NCBI RefSeq assembly: GCF_022758235.1
Contig: NZ_JALEBG010000001.1
Coordinates: 930,001-994,000 of the forward strand
DNA length: 64,000 nt
Direction: 5' to 3'
Source: Pontibacter liquoris
Lineage (GTDB): Bacteria; Bacteroidota; Bacteroidia; Cytophagales; Hymenobacteraceae
The translations under genes were made by a program, and so were the position numbers. This document shows, piece by piece, positions 17,824-26,294 of this stretch. How positions within the stretch are numbered: the stretch's first letter is position 1; each line of letters opens with the position of its first letter. The notes beneath the pieces were generated by a model, which was not told where the DNA came from, made no database searches, and saw only the letters and a program-made list of their open reading frames with translations.

Positions 17824-18776
17824 TATTTACGGGCGATAGCGCGTTCGGCGGCGGCTACGATGTCCTGCTCGGAGAGGCCATACTTCTCCATGAGCTGCTC
17901 CGGCGTACCAGACTCTCCAAACGAGTCGTTCACGGCAACATATTCCTGCGGAGCCGGTCTGTTCTTTACCAGCACCTGCGCGATGCTGTCGCCCAGACCG
18001 CCCAAACGGTTGTGCTCTTCAGCCGATACCACGCAGCCGGTCTTAGCCACAGAGGCAAGTATAGCTGCTTCGTCGAGCGGCTTGATGGTATGAATGTTAA
18101 TGATCTCGGCCGAGATGCCTTTTTCAGCCAGGATATGGCCGGCAAGGATGGCTTTCCACACCAGGTGGCCGGTGGCGATAATGCTCACGTCGGTACCTTC
18201 GTTCAGCATCACCGCTTTCCCAATTTCAAACTTCTGATCGGCAGGAGTGAAGTTAGGCACCACCGGGCGGCCAAAGCGCAGGTATACCGGCCCTTCGTAA
18301 GCGGCAATGGCAATAGTAGCGGCTTTGGTCTGGTTATAGTCGCAAGGATTGATTACGGCCATGTGCGGCAGCATGCGCATCATGCCCAGGTCTTCCAGAA
18401 TCTGGTGCGTGGCACCGTCTTCGCCCAGCGTCAGGCCGGCATGGGAGGCGCAGATCTTAACGTTCTTGCCTGAGTAGGCAATCGACTGGCGGATCTGGTC
18501 ATATACGCGGCCGGTAGAGAAGTTGGCGAACGTACCGGTAAAGGGGATCTTGCCTCCGATGGTCATGCCGGCGGCCAGGCCCATCATGTTGGCTTCGGCG
18601 ATACCTACCTGGAAGAAGCGCTCCGGGAAATCTTTTTTGAAGGCATCCATTTTAAGGGAGCCGGTCAAATCGGCACAAAGGGCCACTACGTCGGGGTTGG
18701 TGCGGCCAAGCTCGTGCAGGCCGGCGCCGAAACCGGAACGGGTATCTTTACTCTCGGTGTAGGGGAAGTCTTTCAT
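17823..18776 (-). CDS. Transketolase, C-terminal subunit
   Basis: 317 residues that cover the pyrimidine-binding and C-terminal domains of transketolase, the enzyme that moves two-carbon units in the pentose phosphate pathway. Seen are DLTGSLKMDAFKKDFPERFF, GIAEANMMGLAAGM with the Glu that activates the thiamine ring, and the C-terminal fold (IINIHTIKPLDEAAI). Split transketolases are normal in Bacteroidota and archaea, so this is not a fragment. Here its ATG follows directly on the stop codon of a von Willebrand A protein, suggesting coupled translation, while the N-half lies 1.5 kb upstream. Confidence 0.93.
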   Translation of the reverse strand: MKDFPYTESKDTRSGFGAGLHELGRTNPDVVALCADLTGSLKMDAFKKDFPERFFQVGIAEANMMGLAAGMTIGGKIPFTGTFANFSTGRVYDQIRQSIAYSGKNVKICASHAGLTLGEDGATHQILEDLGMMRMLPHMAVINPCDYNQTKAATIAIAAYEGPVYLRFGRPVVPNFTPADQKFEIGKAVMLNEGTDVSIIATGHLVWKAILAGHILAEKGISAEIINIHTIKPLDEAAILASVAKTGCVVSAEEHNRLGGLGDSIAQVLVKNRPAPQEYVAVNDSFGESGTPEQLMEKYGLSEQDIVAAAERAIARK

Positions 18777-20171
18777 TTATCTGTTGAAAATTTTTACGGT
18801 TGTTGTTGCGCCCGATCTGATGGTGAAATCCTGCACATCAGTAAACTTACTCGCCTGGGCGGACTTGAGGCGATAAACAAATCTATACTTACCTGGCTGC
18901 AATGCCAGTGTTATTTTACTATTCTCCTCGGGTATGTTGCAAACCCACTCCTGGCTGCCACTATCGGTTATACTATACACGCTGCCGTAGCCCTGCACCT
19001 GCGACGAGATAGCCAGTTGCCCCGGCGGCGGGATGGTGATTGTGTTGGTCTCGCCTTGTTTCACGGTTACGCCTTTCATATAAATGCGCGGCAGCGTCAG
19101 AATCTCCAGCTCGTAGGTGCCGGCCATGTACTTGTGCCTGTTGCCGAATACCTGCACATGCAGGGTCTGCTCGGCTCCCTGCTGGCGCACCAGGGCTGCC
19201 AGTTGCCCGTAAGCAGAAGGCCCGTTCTGGCGCAGGTAAATGGTGCCCTGCGGCGCCTGCACCTGCACCACGTTGTGCTTGCCGGGTTGCAGGGCAATGC
19301 TTCGTTTTATCACCACGGGCGTTGTGTTCACCACCAGGTCATACGGCAGCAGCGCATCCACATCCAGCACATCGGGCTTGCCTTTGCCGTCCAGGTAGTG
19401 CACGTAGTTATATTCCGGCTGGCCGTTCAGCGCGTTTACAAACGTCATGTTCACGTCCGTTTCTACGGCTTTGCCCTGGTCATCGAGCAGCTCCACGCTA
19501 ACGGTGGTCTGGCTCAGCGTCTGCGTTACGATCTCGGTCAGTACATTTTCAAATGTCTGCACATCGGCGGCATTAAAGTACTGGCCAATGCAGCTCAGTT
19601 GCTTTTCGTAAGCCGGCTCTATGCCGATGCCAATAATGAAAGGGCGCAGAAAGATGCCTTTCTTTTGCAGCGCCAGCGACATGGCACACGGGTCTCCTGC
19701 GCAGGACTCCAGCCCATCAGTGATCAGGATCACCACGTTGCGGGATTTGTCGGCCGGGAAGTCTCCGGCCGCCTGCTCCAGCGAGTAAGTGATGGGCGTG
19801 TTGCCCCGCGGCACGATCTGCTGCAGTTTGCTTTTAATCGCCTGGGTATTGCGGGCCGCGAACGGTACCTCCAGCTTAGTGTCTTTGCAGTCGTTGCGCT
19901 CGCGGCCGAACTGGTGGCCGTATACGCGTAGCGCCACTTCTACATTGTCGTAGCCCTGCAGCGAATCTACCAGGTGGGCCAGCAGCGTTTTGGCCACTTC
20001 CATGCGGTCGCTGTTTTCCCACTTAGCTAGCATACTGCCCGAGGCATCGAGCAAGAACAGGATACGCGTTTTAGGTTTGGGCTTTTCCTGCTGCCCCAAA
20101 GCCGTATTGCCTGCTGACAACAGGATCAACAAAAAACAAAATGCTGCAAAGGTGCGGTGCCAGATAGCCAT
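18777..20171 (-). CDS. Secreted von Willebrand factor type A domain protein
   Basis: A 464-residue protein with a signal peptide (MAIWHRTFAAFCFLLILLSA, cleavage near ALG-QQ). The vWA domain covers about 35-225, with the MIDAS metal site DASGS at 42-46, the conserved Thr region and ILITDGLESC near 165. The rest (230-464) looks like repeated beta-sandwich modules (VSVELLDDQGKAVET, and TITIPPPGQLAISSQVQGYG). vWA proteins bind protein or ligand surfaces via metal; the partner is unknown. It sits between the two transketolase halves, in the same operon. I start at 20171 because codons further upstream are encoded by a palindromic repeat. Confidence 0.87.
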   Translation of the reverse strand: MAIWHRTFAAFCFLLILLSAGNTALGQQEKPKPKTRILFLLDASGSMLAKWENSDRMEVAKTLLAHLVDSLQGYDNVEVALRVYGHQFGRERNDCKDTKLEVPFAARNTQAIKSKLQQIVPRGNTPITYSLEQAAGDFPADKSRNVVILITDGLESCAGDPCAMSLALQKKGIFLRPFIIGIGIEPAYEKQLSCIGQYFNAADVQTFENVLTEIVTQTLSQTTVSVELLDDQGKAVETDVNMTFVNALNGQPEYNYVHYLDGKGKPDVLDVDALLPYDLVVNTTPVVIKRSIALQPGKHNVVQVQAPQGTIYLRQNGPSAYGQLAALVRQQGAEQTLHVQVFGNRHKYMAGTYELEILTLPRIYMKGVTVKQGETNTITIPPPGQLAISSQVQGYGSVYSITDSGSQEWVCNIPEENSKITLALQPGKYRFVYRLKSAQASKFTDVQDFTIRSGATTTVKIFNR

Positions 20172-20189
20172 AGCCGAGGATTCGTGGTT

Positions 20190-20226
20190 GGTTATTCGTT
20201 TTTTGTTCATCGAAAAACGAATAACC
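20190..20226. repeat. Perfect hairpin repeat with TTATTCGTT core
   Basis: GGTTATTCGTTTTT (20190-20203) and AAAAACGAATAACC (20213-20226) are perfect 14-base arms with a nine-base loop. It lies between the transketolase N-half and the vWA gene and may act on the mRNA between them. Confidence 0.8.
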
Positions 20227-20245
20227 CGCAACGGGAAACGATAGA

Positions 20246-21103
20246 TTAGTAGTCCGCGGCTTCGTTTACAGCCAGTTGCTGCAGCGCGATCTGCAGCTGC
20301 TCATCGTTTGGTGCTACCCCGTGCCATTTGTGCGAACCCATCATAAAGTCCACGCCATAGCCCATTTCGGTATGCATCAGCACCATCACCGGCTTGCCAT
20401 TTCCGGCAGCAGCTTTGGCATCTTCCAGGGCAGGCAGCAGCAGCTCAAAGTTATTGCCGTCCGCTTCCAGCACATGCCAGCCAAAAGCCTCAAACTTGGC
20501 GCGCAGGTCGCCCAGACCGCCTATCTCGTCGGTAGAGCCATCGATCTGCTGGTGGTTGCGGTCTACGGTGGCAATCACGTTATCCAGCTTGTGATGCGCT
20601 GCATACATGGCAGCTTCCCATATCTGGCCTTCTTCCAACTCGCCGTCGCCCATCAGCACATACACCAGGCTATTGTCGTTGTTCAGCTTTTTAGCTTCGG
20701 CAGCGCCCAGCGCTACCGAAAGTCCCTGGCCCAAAGAACCGGATGCTACCCGGATACCGGGCAGGCCTTCTTCCGTGGCCGGGTGGCCCTGCAGGCGAGA
20801 GTTGAGCTTGCGGAACGTAGCGAGTTCTTTTACCTCAAAAAAGCCGGCGCGCGCCAGCGTGCTGTACCAAACCGGCGAGATGTGGCCGTTGGAAAGGAAA
20901 AACAGGTCTTCGCCTTTGCCATCCATGTTAAAGTTGGGGCTGTAGTTCATCACCCGGAAGTATAGCGATACGAAATAATCGGTGCAGCCCAGCGAGCCGC
21001 CTGGGTGCCCGGAGTTAACGGCATGCACCATGCGTACAATATCGCGGCGCACCTGCGCGGCCACCTGCTTCAGTTCGTCTATTCTCTTGTTGTGTGGATT
21101 CAC
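20246..21103 (-). CDS. Transketolase, N-terminal subunit (GTG start)
   Basis: 285 residues that make up the diphosphate-binding domain of transketolase. Clear signs are MVHAVNSGHPGGSLGCTDYF, FFLSNGHISP, GSLGQGLSVALGAAEA and the thiamine diphosphate motif GDGELEEGQIWEAA followed by ATVDRN. With the C-half encoded further down it should form the active enzyme. The start codon is GTG; the frame is closed by a stop four codons upstream. The vWA gene and a hairpin separate it from its partner, so the three genes probably form one operon. Confidence 0.93.
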   Translation of the reverse strand: MNPHNKRIDELKQVAAQVRRDIVRMVHAVNSGHPGGSLGCTDYFVSLYFRVMNYSPNFNMDGKGEDLFFLSNGHISPVWYSTLARAGFFEVKELATFRKLNSRLQGHPATEEGLPGIRVASGSLGQGLSVALGAAEAKKLNNDNSLVYVLMGDGELEEGQIWEAAMYAAHHKLDNVIATVDRNHQQIDGSTDEIGGLGDLRAKFEAFGWHVLEADGNNFELLLPALEDAKAAAGNGKPVMVLMHTEMGYGVDFMMGSHKWHGVAPNDEQLQIALQQLAVNEAADY

Positions 21104-21253
21104 GTTGTCTGATTATGAATTGGAAATGATACGTTATGGATCGTAAGCTAAAGTAATAAAATTTAGCGAACCGTTTACCCTTCGGCTGTAAATGAAATAG
21201 AAAAGGCGCCAGTCATGCCGGTTTATACGTGCTTTTATACTTACTTAAAAGCT

Positions 21254-21294
21254 AAAAAAGCGCAGCTGTGCGGAAAGGCAGCTGCGCTTTTTAG
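21254..21294. terminator. Bidirectional rho-independent terminator
   Basis: AAAAAAGCGCAGCTG and CAGCTGCGCTTTTT form a strong stem flanked by A and T runs. It directly follows bcp on the minus strand and separates it from the transketolase operon. Confidence 0.85.
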
Positions 21295-21298
21295 GTGA

Positions 21299-21751
21299 TT
21301 ATTTACCCAGGATCTGGCTGGCGTGCTCAGCGGTTTTTACTTTGGTGATGATGTCGCGGATCACGCCTTCCTCGTCGATGACAAAGGTGTAGCGCATGGT
21401 GCCCATATACTTGCGGCCATACATGGATTTCTCCTGCCACACGCCATACTGCTCTACAATGCGCTTGTCGGTATCGGCTAGCAGCGTAAAAGGCAGCTCA
21501 TACTTGCTGATAAACTTCTGATGCGATTTCTCCGGGTCTATACTTACGCCGATCACCTCGTAGCCCTGCTGCTGCAGGTCGCTGTAGTTGTCGCGAAGGT
21601 TGCAGGCCTGGGCGGTACAGCCGGAGGTATCGTCTTTGGGGTAGAAGTATAGCAGCACTTTCTTTCCCCGGTAGTCGCTCAGTTTTACAGGCTGGCCGTT
21701 CTGGTCCTTGCCTTCAAATTCAGGGGCTTTGTCGCCGATGTGTAGTGTCAT
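21299..21751 (-). CDS. bcp: Thioredoxin-dependent thiol peroxidase (bacterioferritin comigratory protein)
   Basis: A 150-residue cytosolic peroxiredoxin that reduces hydrogen and organic peroxides. The peroxidatic Cys45 lies in YPKDDTSGCTAQACNLRD and the resolving Cys50 five residues later, the pair of atypical two-Cys Bcp enzymes. FVIDEEGVIRDI near the C-terminus is also typical. The ATG at 21751 gives the usual MTLHIGDKAPEF start; codons further upstream come from a repeat. A terminator follows, so it is a single-gene unit or the end of one. Confidence 0.95.
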   Translation of the reverse strand: MTLHIGDKAPEFEGKDQNGQPVKLSDYRGKKVLLYFYPKDDTSGCTAQACNLRDNYSDLQQQGYEVIGVSIDPEKSHQKFISKYELPFTLLADTDKRIVEQYGVWQEKSMYGRKYMGTMRYTFVIDEEGVIRDIITKVKTAEHASQILGK

Positions 21752-21760
21752 AGTTTTGTT

Positions 21761-21835
21761 ACGTATCTCGTAGCACGTATCAGGTAGCAAGACTCTCTCA
21801 TCGTGATTCGTGCTACGTGTGTCGTGATTCGATAC
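21761..21835. repeat. Inverted repeat with CGTAGCACG arms
   Basis: CGTAGCACG (21769-21777) and CGTGCTACG (21809-21817) are perfect nine-base arms, surrounded by related GTGATTCG and CGTATC words. It fills the space between the M23 peptidase and bcp and resembles the short-word palindromes seen at 17.7 and 20.2 kb. Confidence 0.6.
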
Positions 21836-21838
21836 AAA

Positions 21839-23818
21839 TTAAATCGTTGTCGTATAGGTGGCTTCGTTGCCGGCATTGTCTTTTACCTTCAGCACAAATT
21901 CGCCGGACAAAGGTATGTTTTTATCCAGCTTCTCAGACCAGATCGTCGCATCTTTGTGCTCATACTTCATCAGGATCCATTTGCCGTTCACGTAGGCATT
22001 AAAGGAGTTGATACCCGACAGGTCGTCCCAGATCTTAAAGCGGATCATGTCTTTACTCTTGCTCAGCAGCTTCATCTTGGGCGCATTGGTATCTTCCAGC
22101 ACTTTAAACTTGCCCATGTTGCGAGTAGTAAAAGTAATGGTGTTCCCGTTCCAGGTACCGCCCATAAACCCGCGGCCACGGCCAGTACCCAGGTAATATA
22201 CCGCCGCCTTCGATTTGTCGGCAAACTGCCTGTCGGGCGTAATGGTAACGGCCAGGCCTTTGAGCAGGGGTGTATAAAAATCGCCGATCGTATATACATC
22301 GCCTTCTTTGCGGGTTTGCAGGTAGAGCGTGTCATAAAGCGTCTGCTCGTTAAAAATAAGGTCCAGGTAGCGGTTCGAAAACTTTACTTCCTGCCCCGGC
22401 GGCACCATGCGCTGGAAATCTAGTTTTTCTGTTTCGCCACAAAAACCCAGGGAGTCAGGAAGGCCGCCACGCAGGTCGTACAGGGCTACGGAAGCCGAGT
22501 TGTCCATGTAGCTGGGCACCAGTTGCAGCCCTTTGCCTTTCATGAACAGTTCCACATTTCGGGGGGTAGCACTGGTATCCGTGGCGCTTACTTTCAGTAC
22601 GTTGCCGATGATCTCATAGTTCAGGGTTGGCTTTTTTACCGCTTTGGCCAGCGTTTTATAAAAAGCCGGTGCTTTGCCTTTCACCACAAAGTTCAGGGTG
22701 GAGGTGTTGTTGTAAGAATCCTGGGTAACAAGCTTGACCTGGTACACCGAATCGGGGCTGATGCTGATGCGGCCCTGGCGCTGATTGGCCGTACGGTAAA
22801 GCGGCAGGTCGTTGCCGGTATCTACATACGCTTTCTGAAAGGTGCGGCCCTGGCGTTTGTATACATTGTAGTCGATGTGCTGCGATACCTGTCGCGACAG
22901 CTCAAAAGGCACGTGGTCGATGTAATGCTCGTAAAGCGGTTTGCCGTTTACAAAGAGCGTTACCTGCTGCGTGCCGTTTTTGTTAACGGTGCCATCCAGC
23001 CGGTCGGTGGTCTGCAACTCCAGGCCCAGTAGGCCGTGGGCATACACCGTGTCGGTTAAAGTATAGGTACTGCCGGTTTTGACAGGCTTAAACTCTGCCC
23101 GCCCGAATTCGTTGTTTACGCGGCTGTGAATGTTGAGCGGCTGGATGGCCAGGCTGAAAATGTCCGGAGCCATACTGTCCAGTATCTCGGAGAATTTATA
23201 GAGCAGCGGGTTGTAGAGGCGGTCTTCTTTGTCGCGTACTTCAAAGTGCAGGTGCGGGCCGCCCGAGCCGCCCGTGTTGCCCGAGAGCGCGATCACATCG
23301 CCCCGCTTTACCGGAAACTGGCCAGGTTCCAGGAACAGCTCCAGCTCAAACTGCTGCTTTTCATACTGCTTCTGCCGCATGTAAGTAGCCAGTGGCTCGC
23401 CAAAAGCCGAAAGGTGCCCATAGGTAGTCACCAGCCCATTGGGGTGCGTGATATAAATGATGTTGCCATACCCGTAGGTAGAGCTTTTTACCCGCGAGAT
23501 ATACCCGTCGGCCGCGGCAAAAACCTGCAAACCGATGCGCTGGTCTGTTTTAATGTCCAGCCCGCCATGGAAGTGGTTGGAGCGGATCTCGCCCATGGTG
23601 CCCGAGAGGTAATTGCGGACGCCCGGTTTGATCGGGAACAGGAAATAGCCCGCTTCCACCGGGATCGGGGCTGTTTTTCCGACTTTGGTAATGTTTCCTG
23701 TTTTAACAACCGGCGTAGGGCTTTGTGCCTGCAGGCCCAGGGCGGTAAACGTACTAAGTATAACGAACGCGAGGCGCTTATTTAATTTCAAAATCAAGTA
23801 GTTTTTTGTCTTCCACAT
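21839..23818 (-). CDS. M23 (LytM-type) peptidase, secreted
   Basis: A 659-residue protein with a signal peptide (about 1-32, ending LGLQAQ), so it works in the periplasm or at the surface. The peptidase domain covers about 60-210: HFHGGLDIKTDQ gives the first His and Asp zinc ligands, TYGHLSAF and SGGPHLHFEVRD the H-x-H pair. Such enzymes cut peptide crosslinks of peptidoglycan. The C-terminal 450 residues look like immunoglobulin-like beta domains (VKDNAGNEATYTT at the end). The start overlaps the end of the fumarylacetoacetase-family gene by 41 bases, so the two are cotranscribed. Confidence 0.92.
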   Translation of the reverse strand: MWKTKNYLILKLNKRLAFVILSTFTALGLQAQSPTPVVKTGNITKVGKTAPIPVEAGYFLFPIKPGVRNYLSGTMGEIRSNHFHGGLDIKTDQRIGLQVFAAADGYISRVKSSTYGYGNIIYITHPNGLVTTYGHLSAFGEPLATYMRQKQYEKQQFELELFLEPGQFPVKRGDVIALSGNTGGSGGPHLHFEVRDKEDRLYNPLLYKFSEILDSMAPDIFSLAIQPLNIHSRVNNEFGRAEFKPVKTGSTYTLTDTVYAHGLLGLELQTTDRLDGTVNKNGTQQVTLFVNGKPLYEHYIDHVPFELSRQVSQHIDYNVYKRQGRTFQKAYVDTGNDLPLYRTANQRQGRISISPDSVYQVKLVTQDSYNNTSTLNFVVKGKAPAFYKTLAKAVKKPTLNYEIIGNVLKVSATDTSATPRNVELFMKGKGLQLVPSYMDNSASVALYDLRGGLPDSLGFCGETEKLDFQRMVPPGQEVKFSNRYLDLIFNEQTLYDTLYLQTRKEGDVYTIGDFYTPLLKGLAVTITPDRQFADKSKAAVYYLGTGRGRGFMGGTWNGNTITFTTRNMGKFKVLEDTNAPKMKLLSKSKDMIRFKIWDDLSGINSFNAYVNGKWILMKYEHKDATIWSEKLDKNIPLSGEFVLKVKDNAGNEATYTTTI

Positions 23819-24389
23819 ACCCTTCTAATCTGTCTCCTACCTGCACGGGGCCTACGCCTTCCGGGGTGCCGGTAAATAGAATATCGCCCGTTTTCAGGGT
23901 GACGAACCGGGAGATGTAAGCAATGATCGCGTCAAAGTTGTTGAGCATCATCTGCGAGTTGCCTTTTTGCTTGGTCACCCCGTTCACGTCCAGCCGGAAA
24001 TTGATGTTCTGCAGGTCGGGGAACTGGTTAAGCGGCAGGAATTCGGATACCGGGGCAGAGCCGTTAAAGCCTTTTGCCAGCGCCCAGGGCAAGCCCTTCG
24101 CTTTTGCTTTAGCCTGCAAATCGCGGGCCGTAAAGTCGATGCCCAGGCCAATGGCATCGTAGTATTTGTGGGCAAACTTGGGGTCGATCTCTTTGCCTTC
24201 GCGGCTGATGCGCAAGATCAGCTCTACCTCGTGGTGTATGTCCTTAGTATAGTCAGGATAATAAAATGGCTCGTTGTGGCGCAGGATGGCCGTGTCCGGC
24301 TTCAGGAAAATAACAGGTTCGTCGGGAACTTCATTCTGGAGTTCGGCAATATGTTCGGCATAGTTACGGCCGATAGCGAGTATCTTCAT
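23778..24389 (-). CDS. Fumarylacetoacetate hydrolase family protein
   Basis: A 203-residue cytosolic enzyme of the FAH/YcgM type. The metal-binding pattern is visible in HHEVELILRISREGKEI and GIDFTARDLQAKAKAKGLPW, and the C-terminus has ILFTGTPEGVGPVQVGDRL, all typical of the acylpyruvase branch. Reaction is probably hydrolysis of a C-C bond in an acylpyruvate or related acid; oxaloacetate decarboxylation is an alternative. A good promoter lies 29 bases upstream, and the M23 peptidase gene overlaps its end. Confidence 0.93.
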   Translation of the reverse strand: MKILAIGRNYAEHIAELQNEVPDEPVIFLKPDTAILRHNEPFYYPDYTKDIHHEVELILRISREGKEIDPKFAHKYYDAIGLGIDFTARDLQAKAKAKGLPWALAKGFNGSAPVSEFLPLNQFPDLQNINFRLDVNGVTKQKGNSQMMLNNFDAIIAYISRFVTLKTGDILFTGTPEGVGPVQVGDRLEGYVEDKKLLDFEIK

Positions 24390-24417
24390 GTAAGGGTGTG
24401 GTATTTTTACAGATATT

Positions 24418-24448
24418 CAAAAATAGGATTTCTTAGCTTGCGGCACAA
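24418..24448 (-). promoter_or_regulatory. Bacteroidota-type promoter for the FAH/M23 operon
   Basis: On the minus strand a TTG (24448-24446) lies 20 bases before TATTTTTG (24425-24418), a perfect match to TTG-N17-23-TAnnTTTG. The start of transcription would be near 24411, 22 bases before the ATG. Confidence 0.6.
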
Positions 24449-24696
24449 CTAACAGAGAGCCGGTTTGTCTGATTTTTTCATCCTATACTTGTTGCCTTCT
24501 ATAAGGTTTAACCCGCAACGGCCGCTTTTATTGCCCGCCTGGCCGCTTACAACAATTTATCCGGTTTTTAACGTATACGAAGCATTCTGATGGTACTATG
24601 CCTGGCGGCAGCTGCCGGGAATTAAATAGAACGTAAGCCACGAAAGTATAGTGTTTTACTAATTTAATATGCCGTTATTGTTGAGTTTTCAGAAAA

Positions 24697-24723
24697 TTGG
24701 TTCAAAATTTGAATTTACTTTTT
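24697..24723 (+). promoter_or_regulatory. Probable promoter for the M48 lipoprotease
   Basis: TTG at 24697-24699 is 16 bases before TACTTTTT (24716-24723), seven of eight bases of the -7 consensus. The ATG follows 25 bases later. The rest of the 359-base divergent gap between 24390 and 24748 shows no gene. Confidence 0.4.
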
Positions 24724-24748
24724 CTGAAGCCACTAAACCTTAAACGTT

Positions 24749-25543
24749 ATGTATAAAAAACTAATATCCTTTTCTGTTGCTGTTGTGATGCTGGTAGGGT
24801 GTACGACTGTACCTATTACCGGACGCCGACAGCTCAACCTGGTTTCGGATGCCGAAATGCAGCAGCAAAGCTATGCCGCTTACAACCAGTTTCTGAGCGA
24901 AAATAAACTCTCGCGTGATGCCCAGGCGACCGCTATGGTAAAACGCGTGGGGCAGCGTATCGAGAAAGCTGTGGAGCAATATATGGCTAACAACAACATG
25001 TCGGACCAGCTGGCGGGCTATGCCTGGGAGTTTAACCTGGTGCAGGACGACCAGGTGAACGCCTTTGCCATGGCTGGCGGTAAAACGGTGGTGTATACCG
25101 GGCTGTTACCCGTAGCGAAGAACGAAACCGGACTTGCCGTGGTGATGGGCCACGAGATTGCCCACGCCATTGCCAAACATGGCAACGAGCGCATGAGCCA
25201 GATGCTGGCCCAGCAGTTCGGTGGCCAGACCCTTTCGGCGCTGGCCGGCACGCAGCCGGGTGCGGCGGCTAACCTGGCGCTGGCTGCCTATGGGGTAGGC
25301 TCCCAGTTGGGCCTGCTCAAGTATAGCCGCACCCAGGAATCGGAAGCCGATAAGCTGGGACTCGTGTTTATGGCCATGGCCGGTTACGACCCGCAGGCGG
25401 CTATACCGTTCTGGGAGCGCATGCAGGAAAGCGGCGGACAAACGCCCCCCGAGTTCCTCTCTACGCACCCCAGCTCAGCTACCCGCGTAAACGATCTGCG
25501 TAACTTTATGCCCGAGGCATTAAAGTATTATAAAGGCAAATAA
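24749..25543 (+). CDS. M48-family zinc metallopeptidase lipoprotein
   Basis: A 264-residue lipoprotein (signal KLISFSVAVVMLVG then Cys18). The M48 peptidase domain covers about 70-255, with VVMGHEIAHAIAKHG near 132-146 (HExxH zinc site) and SEADKLGLVFMAMAGYDP near 205, whose Glu is the third ligand. Relatives such as LoiP and BepA of E. coli help outer-membrane protein quality control; a similar envelope role is inferred. The TTVPITGRRQLNLVSDAE N-terminus is typical. Next comes a Cys-rich lipoprotein after 11 bases, probably in the same operon. Confidence 0.94.
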   Translation: MYKKLISFSVAVVMLVGCTTVPITGRRQLNLVSDAEMQQQSYAAYNQFLSENKLSRDAQATAMVKRVGQRIEKAVEQYMANNNMSDQLAGYAWEFNLVQDDQVNAFAMAGGKTVVYTGLLPVAKNETGLAVVMGHEIAHAIAKHGNERMSQMLAQQFGGQTLSALAGTQPGAAANLALAAYGVGSQLGLLKYSRTQESEADKLGLVFMAMAGYDPQAAIPFWERMQESGGQTPPEFLSTHPSSATRVNDLRNFMPEALKYYKGK

Positions 25544-25554
25544 CCTGAACCGAC

Positions 25555-26163
25555 ATGCACCTAACCACGCCTGCTACCCGCCGTAGCCCGCTAACGCCGG
25601 ACCGCTTTCTCTATTTCATGCTGATGGTGCTGCTGCTGGCAAGCGCCTGTACCCGCCGCGAAGCTTTTCCGGAGGAGAGCGAATCAGACCCCGACGAGAC
25701 GCCGGCTGAACGGTATGATGGCAAGCTGCTGGCGCAGGTGATATTGGATAGTGTGAATTATATAGTGCCGAAGCAGGAGCTGTATCAGCCTTTTATCCGC
25801 GAGTTTGGGGATGGCACAGTGGTGGACAAGGTGATGATCCGGAAGGTGCAGGAAACAAAAGAAGACAGCGCTGTTTATTACCTGGTTGGGCTGGGCATCC
25901 GCAGCGGCGCGTTTAAATCCATGGCGCTGGAGCTGGACATGACCTCCGATAACAGCCTGTACCTGAGTAGCAAAGGTGGCAAGCATACCTGCCAGGCTGC
26001 CCCTGGCTGCGAGTTCTGCTACTTTACTTACTCAGGCAATAAGATCACGGGTTGTGAATGCTCCTCGCGGGCGCCGGGCAACAATTGCGTGCACAAGTTC
26101 AGCCAGCAGAATTCTTTATTGAAAGACGTGCAGCTAAGCAACTCCAAACAGGGAAAACGTTAA
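25555..26163 (+). CDS. Cys-rich putative lipoprotein, unknown function
   Basis: A 202-residue protein with a lipoprotein signal ending LLASAC (Cys32). Residues about 60-145 form an unrecognised mixed domain. Near residues 143-178 there is a compact Cys motif, C-x5-C-x2-C-x11-C-x-C-x8-C (from CQAAPGCEFC to NNCVHK), which could bind a metal or form disulfides in the periplasm. I do not recognise the family. It lies 11 bases after the M48 protease gene and is followed by a strong terminator, so the two form an operon. Confidence 0.7.
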   Translation: MHLTTPATRRSPLTPDRFLYFMLMVLLLASACTRREAFPEESESDPDETPAERYDGKLLAQVILDSVNYIVPKQELYQPFIREFGDGTVVDKVMIRKVQETKEDSAVYYLVGLGIRSGAFKSMALELDMTSDNSLYLSSKGGKHTCQAAPGCEFCYFTYSGNKITGCECSSRAPGNNCVHKFSQQNSLLKDVQLSNSKQGKR

Positions 26164-26183
26164 AAGCCAAAGTATCCTTATAA

Positions 26184-26224
26184 ACAAGAAAGCCGCCGGG
26201 TGTATACCTGGCGGCTTTCTTGTT
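26184..26224. terminator. Rho-independent terminator
   Basis: ACAAGAAAGCCGCC and GGCGGCTTTCTTGT form a long stem, T-rich on the 3' side. It ends the M48/Cys-rich operon. Confidence 0.85.
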
Positions 26225-26294
26225 TTGGATGGTTGAAGAAAGCAGAAGTGTAACTGATCGAAGAAGCTATACTTGTTGCCTGCCTATACTTTGG

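Noticed and set aside
18714-19931. 405-codon open frame antisense to the vWA gene
   Set aside because: The composition (runs of His, Arg and Gln, no domain) is that of an antisense shadow of a GC-biased gene; the minus-strand protein has a signal peptide and a MIDAS motif.
17823-21103. Transketolase broken by insertion
   Set aside because: Both halves have their own starts, stops and complete domains as in normal split transketolases.
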